A DNA stretch of 64,000 nucleotides, from positions 558,001 through 622,000 of the forward strand of contig OZ241334.1 of assembly GCA_965200035.1 (NCBI GenBank). The letters run 5' to 3'. Position numbers and translations under genes: made by a program. The DNA comes from UBA1952 sp965200035. GTDB taxonomy: Bacteria > Bacteroidota > Bacteroidia > Chitinophagales > Chitinophagaceae. Positions 7,646 through 16,271 of this stretch are shown one piece after another (the first letter of the stretch is position 1; every line of letters starts with the position of its first letter). The notes beneath the pieces are model-generated. The model saw only the letters and a program-made list of their open reading frames with translations, was not told the origin of the DNA and searched no databases.

Positions 7646-7837
7646 ATGGTTCAGAAAAAAGTGACGACTGACGAGAAATTGGAAAAGGCCTATATGATCA
7701 TGGCAGGAATTATTCGCGATCATGGCGATAAATACCTGCCGATATTTAAGCGGCTGCATGAAGAAATCAGCTTAAGAAAAAGCAATCAGGAATTGAAAAA
7801 TATTGCTTTACAAATCGCGCGAAAAAGTGCAGACTGA
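7646..7837 (+). CDS. Small helical hypothetical protein
   Basis: A 63-residue, mostly helical and highly charged protein (11 Lys, 6 Glu). ATG 7646 is preceded by CACGGGGTGACGC, a possible GGGG-type ribosome-binding site. There is no membrane segment or recognisable motif. It lies between two divergent modules and has a composition like other small element-borne proteins. It could be non-coding, but the frame is clean and a promoter-like TACGTTTG lies 70 bp upstream. Confidence 0.45.
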   Translation: MVQKKVTTDEKLEKAYMIMAGIIRDHGDKYLPIFKRLHEEISLRKSNQELKNIALQIARKSAD

Positions 7838-8028
7838 TTATACTTGGTTTTGTCAAACATTGGCTGAAAAATTATGGCAGACATGAATTTTTAAGCATTC
7901 GGCAAGTGATTGATAATACAGAGAAAATGGTGATTAGTAGGCTTTGCGTGACCGCCTCACTGCCCACCAACCTTTTAGAGTTTAACTGGCTTTTATATCC
8001 CTTAATTTAAAGCCTTTTTTCTCTTTTC

Positions 8029-8043
8029 TGACCACACTGGTCA
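8029..8043. promoter_or_regulatory. Palindrome TGACCA-CAC-TGGTCA upstream of the first integrase
   Basis: A 6-bp perfect inverted repeat with a 3-bp centre, about 50 bp before the integrase start. Its size and symmetry fit an operator for a dimeric HTH protein such as the one encoded right after this integrase. The rest of the 254-bp gap 7838-8091 is AT-rich and holds no gene that I can support. Confidence 0.4.
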
Positions 8044-8058
8044 AAGGCTATCTATAAA

Positions 8059-8093
8059 AAGTGTCACACATTTTGCAACACAAGGTGACACTT
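8059..8093 (+). promoter_or_regulatory. Inverted repeat covering the integrase ribosome-binding and start region
   Basis: AAGTGTCAC (8059-8067) is exactly complementary to GTGACACTT (8085-8093), with a 17-nt loop. The right arm contains part of the AAGGTG ribosome-binding site and the first two bases of the TTG start codon at 8092. In the mRNA this hairpin would mask initiation; in DNA it could bind a regulator or the recombinase. Confidence 0.5.
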
Positions 8094-9426
8094 GCCCTAT
8101 CTACTCAACCGCAACAACAACTATTACTACAATCGCCGCGTTCCGGACATCTATGCCGATTATGATAAGCGCCTCATGGTTCGGATCGCCTTGGGAACGA
8201 AGTGTCCCCGCACCGCTTGGCGGAAAGCCGTTGTCCTGAATGACCAGGTCGAGGCCTATTGGCAAGAGCTGGCCGCAACTCAGCTGTTGCATGAGAACGG
8301 ACGCTTCAGGAAGACCGTCCGGATAGCCAGGCAGATAGGTTTCACCTATCAGCCAATGTCAGCGATCTTGGCCCTCTCCATCGGCGATATTGTGGCACGA
8401 GTGCTGGCCGTTAAAGACGGATCCCCGCAACAGATCGAAGCTGTATTAGGTGGTAAGGACGACCCTGAAATGCCGCTCGACCAAGTGCTGGATAAGTTTT
8501 GGGAATTGGCCAGGGACCGGGTTATCAATAAGACCCCCCAGCAGCTCCGCAAATGGCGCGTGCCGCGTATAAAAGTCATCAACACGCTCATCAACATTGT
8601 CGGCAAGAAGCAGCTCAAAGACATCACGCGCAACGATATTGTCGCCTATCGTGACTGGTGGCTGAGCCATATCGAAAAGGATGGCAAAGCACCTGATAGC
8701 GCCAATAAGGAGATCGTGCTGCTGAAAGGGATTTTGGAGCTCGTTTCTGATCATTATCAAGCCGGCCTCGATATCGACTACCTCTTTAAGAAGATTAAGC
8801 TGAAAATCCGCTTTAAGCAGACAAGGCTTCCATTCTCTTCAGAGCAGATCGTCTCAATCCTATCCAGTCCCAAGCTCGACAATCTGAACGAACAGGCAAG
8901 ATGGTTCCTGCACGCTGCAGCGGAGACCGGCGCCCGTCCCTCAGAGCTTGTAGGGCTGCTTCCCCAGGATATCAGGCTTCACCATCCCATCCCGCATATC
9001 GCCATCACAGATCGCAAAGAACGTACATTGAAGAATATCCATAGCGAACGTGTGATCCCGCTTGTTGGTTACGCGCTAAAAGCGTTTAAAGCCTGCCCGG
9101 GTGGGTTTCCGAGGTATCGCGATAAGCCGGACAATCTTACAAACGTCGCCAACAAGTTTTTGCGTGAAAATGGATTGGTGCCCTCACCGCAGCATACGGT
9201 GTATTCGCTGCGCCATAGCTTTCAGGACCGGATTTTAAGCGTCAATGCACCTGATCGAATCCAGGCAGAACTGATGGGGCACCGGTTCCAGCGGCCCAAA
9301 TATGGTGACGGCGGCACCTTGGAGCATAAAAAGGAATGGATGGAAAAGATTTGCCTTGGCAAATTGACCTTTGACTATGATGTACCATTGACGGAATCTT
9401 TCGGCATCATTACGGTTGTGCTATGA
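8092..9426 (+). CDS. Tyrosine recombinase / phage-type integrase
   Basis: The 444-residue integrase has an N-terminal arm-binding region beginning PYLLNRNNNYYYNRRVP, as in integrases with a DUF6538-like start. A core-binding domain follows (about 110-240), then a catalytic domain with Arg in ETGARPSELVGL, YSLRHSFQDR as the box II segment (first position Tyr instead of His), and LMGHRF, with candidate nucleophile Tyr in RPKYGDGG. The frame is closed by TGA immediately upstream (8086-8088), so the start must be TTG 8092 or later; TTG restores the normal N-terminus of the family. It is distinct from the Bacteroidota-type integrase at 28 kb, which suggests two recombination modules in one island. 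Confidence 0.88.
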   Translation: MPYLLNRNNNYYYNRRVPDIYADYDKRLMVRIALGTKCPRTAWRKAVVLNDQVEAYWQELAATQLLHENGRFRKTVRIARQIGFTYQPMSAILALSIGDIVARVLAVKDGSPQQIEAVLGGKDDPEMPLDQVLDKFWELARDRVINKTPQQLRKWRVPRIKVINTLINIVGKKQLKDITRNDIVAYRDWWLSHIEKDGKAPDSANKEIVLLKGILELVSDHYQAGLDIDYLFKKIKLKIRFKQTRLPFSSEQIVSILSSPKLDNLNEQARWFLHAAAETGARPSELVGLLPQDIRLHHPIPHIAITDRKERTLKNIHSERVIPLVGYALKAFKACPGGFPRYRDKPDNLTNVANKFLRENGLVPSPQHTVYSLRHSFQDRILSVNAPDRIQAELMGHRFQRPKYGDGGTLEHKKEWMEKICLGKLTFDYDVPLTESFGIITVVL

Positions 9427-9662
9427 ACGGTTCTAAGTTAAAAAAATGGAGACTGCGGAAAGGCTGGACCTTAAAAACTGGTGCAAAACAGCTCGGGGTA
9501 TCTACTTCAAAGCTCAGACAAATGGAGGAAGCAGATAAACCATCGCCTCAGGATGATCGCCTATCAAATATATTAGTAGCTGGCAAAGCAGCAATAGATA
9601 TGTACAACGGCGTTCTTGAACGGCACAGGATAATTGAAGAACAAATCAATTTAGAAAAGTAA
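9423..9662 (+). CDS. Small HTH (XRE/Cro-like) DNA-binding protein
   Basis: A 79-residue protein whose ATG overlaps the integrase stop (ATGA), so it is translationally coupled to it. The first 45 residues form a helix-turn-helix of XRE type (LKKWRLRKGWTLKTGAKQLGVSTSKLRQMEEA). The remainder is a helical tail. It probably regulates the integrase or directs excision, and the palindromes at 8029 and 8059 are candidate targets. Confidence 0.75.
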   Translation: MNGSKLKKWRLRKGWTLKTGAKQLGVSTSKLRQMEEADKPSPQDDRLSNILVAGKAAIDMYNGVLERHRIIEEQINLEK

Positions 9663-9712
9663 AAGCGGTCGAGCATTCCGTCGCATTATAGCTTGTCACA
9701 AGTTCATAACGC

Positions 9713-9728
9713 ACGTGATTTATCACGT
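9713..9728. repeat. Palindrome ACGTGAT-TT-ATCACGT
   Basis: A 7-bp perfect inverted repeat with a 2-nt centre in the 178-bp gap between the small HTH gene and the convergent metallopeptidase gene. There is no U-run on either side, so a protein-binding role or mRNA end protection is more likely than termination. Nothing else was recognised in this gap. Confidence 0.4.
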
Positions 9729-9840
9729 TACATATATGCATTTGGCAGTAGAAATATTCAGCATGACACAATCAATGGCTTCAATGCTGATTTATCTCTG
9801 AGTATTGACTTCCGTATACGATCCTCCGCAACTCATTAAA

Positions 9841-10977
9841 TCATCCTATAAACCTCAAAAGCTGCCGATCGGCACGCGTGTTGAAAATTTGCAGCGTAAT
9901 AACCATTAGCAAAATAATGACATCAATAGCACCCCAAAAGATCAGATTGATGTGAAGCCCATTCTTCAAATAAAATCCAAAAGAGAAGTAAAAGGTACAC
10001 CAAAAAAGACTGATGACAAATCGCGTGGCCAATGGAATTTCCATGTTTGTAATGGTCCGCTCAATGTAGTTCAGTTCATTTTCTTCTAGCGTCGCTTGCA
10101 AATTCTTCATGAACATTTTAGTCCGCCTTTTAGTGAATGGACGGATAATCTTGCTATTCCGAAAAAACAGTTCAGGTTTGTATCTTGGTGAAGAGAACCG
10201 TTGCCAGACGATATTTTTCTCTTCTTTGTTAAGTAAAAACAATGCGAAGAGATCAGCGTACATTTCGTCTTTAAGGCTTGTTGGTAGCCATAAGAACACC
10301 CAGTCGATTGACCGAATGATCAAAATAAATCCATAAAAAATTTTAAGCCAGAATGGGATAGCTGACAGGTTAACAAACCTGAATACTAAAATACCAAAGA
10401 TCAATGCTAGAAAAAGCCCACCAGTTCTGCGCGCCGATAAATACAAGGGACTTAGTGCAAAATGGCCGACTTCATGCGCTATTTTTAGTTTTTCGATTGC
10501 CGGCATCATCTGGTTGGGCGACTGTTTGATAAAAATGTACGATTGAAACATCGGCCTGGAAATGCAGACCAGATCCGATATCAATTCAGGTCCGAGGCTT
10601 CTTGAATCAATAATACACACGGCATCATTTATGTCCCTGTGAAACATTTTGAGATATGGATTCATTCCGAACATGGCGAAAAATTTCTTTATCTCTTCAA
10701 CGTTGAAATAGTTGGATAACTTGTAGCTGTCGATTGGCTTTTTGGCCTTCACAAAAAAATCCTGGTACATGAGCTGGAACTTCTGCAGAGCCATGTAGTG
10801 CTGTGCTAAATTGATCGTTAAATGGCATAATAACAAAGCCAACACAACCATGCAGAAGTTTTTGATATCCGCTTTTTGCAAGAGTAACCCACCAACTACT
10901 AAAAAAGGGTAGTGCCGCCTAAACAAATTGACTATTCCAACAAGGACAATTCCAGGCCAGCGCAAAGAATTATTCAT
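9841..10977 (-). CDS. Membrane metallopeptidase with HExxH (M48/gluzincin-like), last gene of caspase operon
   Basis: The 378-residue membrane protein has hydrophobic segments near 10-32 and 40-58, a cytoplasm-sized loop, the zinc motif AHEVGHF (H168, E169, H172), two strongly hydrophobic segments (about 186-230), and KDEMYADLFAL carrying a likely third ligand E238 followed by AD. A C-terminal pair of membrane segments lies at about 325-365. HExxH followed by ExxAD after membrane helices is the layout of M48-type peptidases such as HtpX and Ste24. The substrate is unknown. Its start overlaps the preceding gene by 8 bp, placing it firmly in the caspase operon. The M48 assignment rests on motifs only. 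Confidence 0.75.
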   Translation of the reverse strand: MNNSLRWPGIVLVGIVNLFRRHYPFLVVGGLLLQKADIKNFCMVVLALLLCHLTINLAQHYMALQKFQLMYQDFFVKAKKPIDSYKLSNYFNVEEIKKFFAMFGMNPYLKMFHRDINDAVCIIDSRSLGPELISDLVCISRPMFQSYIFIKQSPNQMMPAIEKLKIAHEVGHFALSPLYLSARRTGGLFLALIFGILVFRFVNLSAIPFWLKIFYGFILIIRSIDWVFLWLPTSLKDEMYADLFALFLLNKEEKNIVWQRFSSPRYKPELFFRNSKIIRPFTKRRTKMFMKNLQATLEENELNYIERTITNMEIPLATRFVISLFWCTFYFSFGFYLKNGLHINLIFWGAIDVIILLMVITLQIFNTRADRQLLRFIG

Positions 10978-11350
10978 ATCGCTTTATCTGCCGTTTAAAT
11001 TCTTCAACAATCAGCTGTCTATCCTGCTCTTTTATGATCGTAACAGTTTGGCGTGTAACCTCATCTTCGATCAATCTTTGGTTTGGCTTTGGTGTTTTTA
11101 TCAATCCGTTAATATCTACATAAATGCCAAGGCAGTTATTTAAAAAGTTGGCAGCCTCCGCTATCAACTGATAGACATCATGCAAATTTAGTTTTGCGCC
11201 GAATGAAGGCTGTTTTAGCTCGACGGGGCCACTCAGTATTTTGCTTAAGTCGCTTTCTCCAACCAGGTCGCATTCTGCTGGGAAAACCTCTTTTAGAATT
11301 TCTGTCTTGATGCTGATCATGGCATCTTTTGTTATTATTCCAGTGTCCAT
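10970..11350 (-). CDS. Small soluble hypothetical protein of caspase operon
   Basis: A 126-residue polar, mostly helical protein without membrane segments or cysteine motifs. It contains an internal AKLNLHDVYQLIAEAANFLNN helix and a charged C-terminal helix (EDEVTRQTVTIIKEQDRQLIVEEFKRQIKRYE). It follows the DUF697-like gene by 5 bp and overlaps the metallopeptidase start by 8 bp, so it is translated as part of the operon. It could be an adaptor or inhibitor of the neighbouring membrane proteins; I do not recognise the family. Confidence 0.65.
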   Translation of the reverse strand: MDTGIITKDAMISIKTEILKEVFPAECDLVGESDLSKILSGPVELKQPSFGAKLNLHDVYQLIAEAANFLNNCLGIYVDINGLIKTPKPNQRLIEDEVTRQTVTIIKEQDRQLIVEEFKRQIKRYE

Positions 11351-11355
11351 AATAT

Positions 11356-11931
11356 TTATTTATTCTTTTGATGCTGCTTGCCAATTTCTTTGCCCTCTTT
11401 GTAAGCATCCTTCACAAATGATTTTTCCTTGGCCATTTTTCGTGCAGCCTCTGAGATATTGTCTTCGGTCAATGCTTCTCCATTATTAATCAGTTTCTGG
11501 AGCGCCTTTAGATAAACTTTTCCTGCTGCATACATAATTCCTACATTGACAATCGCACCGATTGCAATGCCCCCCGCCGTTCCTATTCCGGGCAAATATT
11601 TAAGGATGCCTTCAGCCGCTAATCCGAGGGCTGCCGCTGGAAGTAAAGTGACAATGTTGGCAATTACGCCACTAGCGATTGATTTCATTGCGTTTTCTCC
11701 AAAATCAACCCCAACAGTTTTATTGATCCTCGCATACATGGTCCACGTATTAGCGGCTAACGCAACCATGTCTAAGCCCCCGATCGGTATCATAGCAGCT
11801 GCTATACCCAGCAGCGCATGCTGTTTAACTACATCTGATAATTCTTTGGCTTTTTCGCCTGCTCCAAACAATTGAAGGCCTTTGTAAAGGTGTGCAACCT
11901 CTTTTACGATATGTGCATCGTGATGTCCCAT
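11356..11931 (-). CDS. DUF697-like (YcjF-type) membrane protein of caspase operon
   Basis: A 191-residue protein whose core (about 37-150) matches the DUF697 pattern: a hydrophobic stretch LLGIAAAMIPIGGLDMVALAANTW followed by Val-Gly-Val-Asp-Phe, a second hydrophobic region ending in LLPAAALGLAAEGILKYLPGIG, and a Gly/Ala-rich hairpin (GTAGGIAIGAIVNVGIMYAAGKVYLKAL). The C-terminus is basic and helical. DUF697 proteins often partner with dynamin-like or other GTPases in membrane stress functions; no GTPase is present here. A 74-bp gap separates it from the lipoprotein gene upstream. Confidence 0.7.
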   Translation of the reverse strand: MGHHDAHIVKEVAHLYKGLQLFGAGEKAKELSDVVKQHALLGIAAAMIPIGGLDMVALAANTWTMYARINKTVGVDFGENAMKSIASGVIANIVTLLPAAALGLAAEGILKYLPGIGTAGGIAIGAIVNVGIMYAAGKVYLKALQKLINNGEALTEDNISEAARKMAKEKSFVKDAYKEGKEIGKQHQKNK

Positions 11932-12005
11932 GGTATTTTGATTAAAAGTGAAAAAAAGATTTTTGATGACTTATTAATTGTGCTGAATATTTTTGAAATT
12001 GTCTT

Positions 12006-12779
12006 CTAAAGTCCTAGTTCGTTATTCAGCGCGACAGGTTTGCGATAACCCAGCCTATAAAAGACCTGGCTCCAGAACGTAGTCAAAAGTTCCGGGTGAT
12101 TTACTGATTGACTGAAGAGTCCAACCCTGATTTCGGTATTGCTATTGACCAGCGGAAAATTTGCCGTTTTCGATTGGCTGAGTTTATCAATTCCCTCTTC
12201 GACAGGTTTACTTTCGATATTTAATGAACCAAAGTCAGAAGATCCATATTCAAGCATGTCGGAGAGGATAAAAATGGAATGATAATCGTTGCTTTTCTTA
12301 TCAACGATGCCAATCGACTTCACAGCAGATTCAAGAGACTGGATAATATACGTTTCCCGGGGTCTGGTTTGCGACTGATGGTCTAAAACGAGTCCTAGCT
12401 GATGCCTACACTCCGGTTTTAAATAACCGTAGCAGCGCTTTACTTGTACCTGCTGACTGGGCGCGCTGGTAGAATCGAAAACAAATCCGTCCGTTTCGAA
12501 CATCGGCGGTTCACTACCCCGATTGATCGGGTAAAACTGGAGCTTTTTACGTCCGTAATACCGGTCAAAAATTTTGAGCGCCCCTGCTTTTACCTGGTTT
12601 ACGCTCTCGGTATCTAGGCTGGCGCTAAAGTCGCAGAGGACAATACAAACGGGTGGTTCGATGCGATTTGGCCTGTTGGCATCTAATCTAACCATTTCGC
12701 TGCAATCGGAGGGTTTGCAGCCGGTATAAAAAATAGATACTATAGCAATAATGATCGGAAGTGTCTTAAAGCCTTTCAT
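12006..12779 (-). CDS. Lipoprotein with VWA-like DxSxS (MIDAS) domain, caspase operon
   Basis: The 257-residue protein starts with a short signal sequence and lipobox-like IFYTGC (lipidated Cys at about residue 21), so it should be anchored in the envelope. The mature part opens with VCIVLCDFSASLD, an exact DxSxS metal-ion-dependent adhesion motif (D50, S52, S54) on the first beta strand of a von Willebrand A-like fold. A later SIFILSDMLEYG fits the strand carrying the third MIDAS Asp. Such domains bind proteins or peptides through a metal ion. It is embedded in the operon with 9 bp to the upstream membrane-protein gene. An envelope sensor arm of the system is an inference. Confidence 0.75.
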   Translation of the reverse strand: MKGFKTLPIIIAIVSIFYTGCKPSDCSEMVRLDANRPNRIEPPVCIVLCDFSASLDTESVNQVKAGALKIFDRYYGRKKLQFYPINRGSEPPMFETDGFVFDSTSAPSQQVQVKRCYGYLKPECRHQLGLVLDHQSQTRPRETYIIQSLESAVKSIGIVDKKSNDYHSIFILSDMLEYGSSDFGSLNIESKPVEEGIDKLSQSKTANFPLVNSNTEIRVGLFSQSVNHPELLTTFWSQVFYRLGYRKPVALNNELGL

Positions 12780-12788
12780 AGGTACTGA

Positions 12789-14150
12789 TTACTTATTTAG
12801 GTGAGTATTTATTTTTACGGCGATACTGTCTTCCCGGAATACGACCAGGCGATCAAAAAAATCAAGTCCCTGCATAAAATAACCTGGCTGCACAATTCCT
12901 TCACTGTAGCCCAAGTCGTAGAAGGAGATAAATTGATCTCGGATCATATTCTGCCAGCCCAAAGTTTTGGTTAATGTGTCTTGTAACGAAAGTGCATAGG
13001 CATATGCTCCTTGCCGCTCCGACAGCTTTTTCGCCTCGTCTGCGTACGACCGCTCCAGTTCCTCTCCCTGTTTTTTGCACCTTCTAAGCCGCCTGAGTGT
13101 GGTCAGCACGTTAAGAGCAATCGAAAAACAAACGCCGCTTACAATTGCGAACAAAAGGGTCAATACGGCCAACGTTATCGAGAGGACGATGATAGGAACT
13201 GTGCCGCCCGCCCTGATTGCGCCCCACGCAAAACCACGGTAGACGCCCAGTTCGGCGATTGCCACGAGAGTGAACCTAAATATTACCGTTTTTATCCGGC
13301 GGACGCTTTTACTTTGGAGCATCACGGCCTCTTCTTCTTTGTCGGTAATGCTACCGTCTTCTACTTTATCTTTAAACAGCTCTTTAAATTTCTTCCATGC
13401 TATGACAGTGTGCCCAAATTTCTGTCCCGCAAATTCATCATAATAGATTTTGATATAGATCGTACTGAGCGAGATTCCTATGGCCGCTATATAATGGCTA
13501 TAGACAACCAGAAAGTCTCTCCCCGTATGGATTTCCATTTTGGGTGGCGTATCAAAGAGTGGCTTTAGCATCTCTGCCGCCAACGGCACATCGGCCAACA
13601 GTATGATCATGCTGCAGACCAGGTAGATGATAAACTCCAAAATCGTATTGCCCCGCTCATTAAACTTATCATGGTGCTGCAGGTAATTTTGATAGCTGTG
13701 ATGAAGGTTCATTTGTCTTCCCTTGTCATTTGCTATTTTTCGTGTAGCTGTAACGTTTTCAAATAGCTTATTTACGTTTTCGGCCAGTGCTGCAAAACAC
13801 CGGGCATACAGTTCGGCAGCACCGGATGCAGATTTGTTATGAGGGATTTGCGATGGTTTACGGACAATGCCTTCGTGAAAACCATGGGTGATCATATCCT
13901 TCGCGTGTGCTTCAAATTCAGCCCTGCTTTCCGTATTGGTAAGTATAGGGTCCTTGTTTTGGGCAGTCCCGATCAGTCGTTGGATGATCTGTTCGAGCGT
14001 TTCCCGCCTGGGAACTGGCGGACTTTTAGGTTCTGCGTCTTTTGGTTTGCCCGTGAGGTTGTTAAGCAAATCTTTTGCCTTCCCATAAGCTGCTTTTGCT
14101 CCGTCAACAAAATTGCGACGTGCCTGTGCCGTATCCTTTACCGATTCCAT
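12789..14150 (-). CDS. Multi-TM hypothetical protein (453 aa) of caspase operon
   Basis: A soluble, charged N-terminal half (about 1-165, with a Pro/Lys-rich linker near 33-48 and helical segments) precedes about four membrane segments (near 167-190, 217-237, 288-306 and 317-345). A coiled-coil-like, Arg/Lys/Glu-rich segment follows (LRRLRRCKKQGEELERSYAD, about 352-375) and then a C-terminal cytosolic domain. No enzyme motif is visible. It lies 12 bp after the 702-aa gene and 9 bp before the lipoprotein gene, so it is cotranscribed. Its architecture resembles that of the 702-aa neighbour (soluble N-terminus, membrane core, soluble C-terminus), and the two may form one membrane complex. Family not recognised. 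Confidence 0.75.
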   Translation of the reverse strand: MESVKDTAQARRNFVDGAKAAYGKAKDLLNNLTGKPKDAEPKSPPVPRRETLEQIIQRLIGTAQNKDPILTNTESRAEFEAHAKDMITHGFHEGIVRKPSQIPHNKSASGAAELYARCFAALAENVNKLFENVTATRKIANDKGRQMNLHHSYQNYLQHHDKFNERGNTILEFIIYLVCSMIILLADVPLAAEMLKPLFDTPPKMEIHTGRDFLVVYSHYIAAIGISLSTIYIKIYYDEFAGQKFGHTVIAWKKFKELFKDKVEDGSITDKEEEAVMLQSKSVRRIKTVIFRFTLVAIAELGVYRGFAWGAIRAGGTVPIIVLSITLAVLTLLFAIVSGVCFSIALNVLTTLRRLRRCKKQGEELERSYADEAKKLSERQGAYAYALSLQDTLTKTLGWQNMIRDQFISFYDLGYSEGIVQPGYFMQGLDFFDRLVVFREDSIAVKINTHLNK

Positions 14151-14162
14151 ATGGTCTGATGT

Positions 14163-16271
14163 TTAATTGAGCAGGAGTTGTTGGTTCGCGGGCCCCATTT
14201 CACTATTTCGATACCAAAGCCCAAGGTTGTAGCCATCCTGGAGATCGGCGCAGACAGTATTCCATTCATGGCCTGCCAGCCTTTCGTCATCGCAGATTCG
14301 CTGACTTGCCCTAAAGGCCAGAAGGCTAAATCGCTCTATTTCTTTTTCCAGGTTTTTGGTCTCGCTACTGGTAATCGGCTTTTGCCAGTCTCGTTTGGCA
14401 AAGCATTCCCGGAGTTGAGACTCTTCGGTAGTCAGTTCTGTGCGCTTATCTCTATAAAGGGTGATTGCAGCCTGCAACTGTGCCACCTGCTCCGGAAAGT
14501 ATTTTTTATCGTGTTCGTTAATGACAACCTGTTCCGGGGTGACTTTGTCAGATGTTTTTGACGAGTACCAGGATTTGCCTTTTGCCTCATCGCCCTGAGC
14601 ATTTTCAACATGCAATTCGAGTTTTTTTGCATTAAACTGTTCTTCGTTGTCCGAGGCATCATTCCTGTCTTTGAGCCTTTGCCGCAACTGTTTACTCAGC
14701 TTCTTGAAATACTTTTCAAGGTCAAGATCAAAATCCTTTGGCATTGCCACCGTGTACCAAGTAATCCTGCTTTCAATGACAATTAACTTCTGCTCTATTT
14801 CTGCGATCAGCGAGCGAAGGCCAAGAAAACGGAGACCGTATGCAAAGGCAAAGGCAGTAATCAGGCAGGAGGCTATAAAACCGACTATGGAATAAGAACG
14901 CATATAGATACTCCTGTAAAAGCAAAACGCGGCAATCGAGATAATAAAAATGGCAATGATCGCTACCAGTTCCCAGTTCCTTTTTAGCAAATTTGAACCG
15001 GTCGCTGATAATGATCTTGGTTCGGCAATTTTGGTCAGGTATAAGTAAACCACCGCCGCAAGGCCCATGGCTATGGAAGTTCCTATGAACGAACCTTCAA
15101 GGCTGGCACTTAGGTCCGATATATGCTTGTCGACCCTAAAACCATAACTCAGGATCAACAGAACGCCGCCAGCAATAAGAAGCAGTGGAACCATTTTTAA
15201 CCATAGAGCGAGCCAGCGTTTGTCATTGGTCTGATAGCTATAGCTAAAATTGTCGCTTTCGATATTTCCACGAAGACTATGCTCATTTACCGTCTCCGTA
15301 ACGCTGGCGTTGAAAAAATTGATTTTCCGGCTCAGCCAATCCGCTATCCAGCTTACAAGCGTGACAAGTATTAACACGCCCAGTATAAATGCAATCTTTA
15401 CGTAAACCGAGGCAGTTGAACGTCCGATTGTCGAAAGAAAATTCTTCAGCAGATAATTGAAAACATCATTATTAGAGTATGCTGCTTTAAAAGAAAAAAT
15501 ACCAAAAAAGTACCCGGCCACACCGGCCATGGCTGCCCCTAGGTACATGATGATATAAGCCACCGGACCACTGATGCCGTTTTTACTGAGCTCATCGATG
15601 TATTTGCAGAGGATGGTATGCTGGTCAGTGTAAAGGATTTTGAGTTGCTGCCAGCGCGTTCTCATGTCCGTAAGGCCTGGCGTCAATCGGTCAAAACGTT
15701 CTTGGGCCATACCGTTTAGTTCTCCGCTGACCTTTTTTTGTAGTGCGATCACAGCGGTCAACTCTTCATCAATGTTCTCTACCCACTTCAGCCGGTTATT
15801 ACTTTTCGCACGCTCAAGGGCCGTTCTTGCCTCCAGCAGTGCCGCTTTCAGCTCGCTTAGCTTTTCCCTGGTCGCCTTCACAGCGGCCTTTCGTTCGGTT
15901 ATTTCTGCGTCAATATCTGACAACTCCGAAGCGAGGTGTTTGATCTGCTCTTCTACCAGCTTCTTTTGCCGGGCAACCCAATCTAAAAATTGATCGAATT
16001 GAACCCGACGGTTGTTCTTGTTCGACCAGAACTCCGTCTTCAGACGGTCGCGCTCCACCTCCAGCGCCGTCCGGTTGTGCTCACCGTAAAAGAGCGCTAC
16101 CTGGAACCCTAATTGCCGGATGGCTTTGGTCTTTTGCTTATTTTGTTCTTCAGTCGGTTGGCTGTTCTCATTCAACAGCCCGTCCAGCATCGTTTCGTTC
16201 ATCCTGATAGGGGACGATTGCTGGTCATCGGTCTTTCGACCGAATTTCCTAAAAGTACCTGTGATGGTCAT
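14163..16271 (-). CDS. Coiled-coil, six-TM hypothetical protein (702 aa) of caspase operon
   Basis: An N-terminal cytosolic region holds a long predicted coiled coil (about 95-185: repeated Leu with Glu/Lys/Ala as in ELSDIDAEITERKAAVKATR and EKLSELKAALLEARTALERA). About six membrane segments follow (near 238-260, 293-317, 363-383, 398-418, 437-456 and 460-482). A second cytosolic domain with charged helices (485-700) contains YFKKLSKQLRQRLKDRND and an EHDKKYFPEQVAQLQ segment. No catalytic motif is seen. The gene overlaps the caspase gene by 4 bp (ATGA), so the two products are translationally coupled and probably interact. A scaffold or sensor that recruits the caspase to the membrane is a reasonable inference. 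Confidence 0.78.
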   Translation of the reverse strand: MTITGTFRKFGRKTDDQQSSPIRMNETMLDGLLNENSQPTEEQNKQKTKAIRQLGFQVALFYGEHNRTALEVERDRLKTEFWSNKNNRRVQFDQFLDWVARQKKLVEEQIKHLASELSDIDAEITERKAAVKATREKLSELKAALLEARTALERAKSNNRLKWVENIDEELTAVIALQKKVSGELNGMAQERFDRLTPGLTDMRTRWQQLKILYTDQHTILCKYIDELSKNGISGPVAYIIMYLGAAMAGVAGYFFGIFSFKAAYSNNDVFNYLLKNFLSTIGRSTASVYVKIAFILGVLILVTLVSWIADWLSRKINFFNASVTETVNEHSLRGNIESDNFSYSYQTNDKRWLALWLKMVPLLLIAGGVLLILSYGFRVDKHISDLSASLEGSFIGTSIAMGLAAVVYLYLTKIAEPRSLSATGSNLLKRNWELVAIIAIFIISIAAFCFYRSIYMRSYSIVGFIASCLITAFAFAYGLRFLGLRSLIAEIEQKLIVIESRITWYTVAMPKDFDLDLEKYFKKLSKQLRQRLKDRNDASDNEEQFNAKKLELHVENAQGDEAKGKSWYSSKTSDKVTPEQVVINEHDKKYFPEQVAQLQAAITLYRDKRTELTTEESQLRECFAKRDWQKPITSSETKNLEKEIERFSLLAFRASQRICDDERLAGHEWNTVCADLQDGYNLGLWYRNSEMGPANQQLLLN

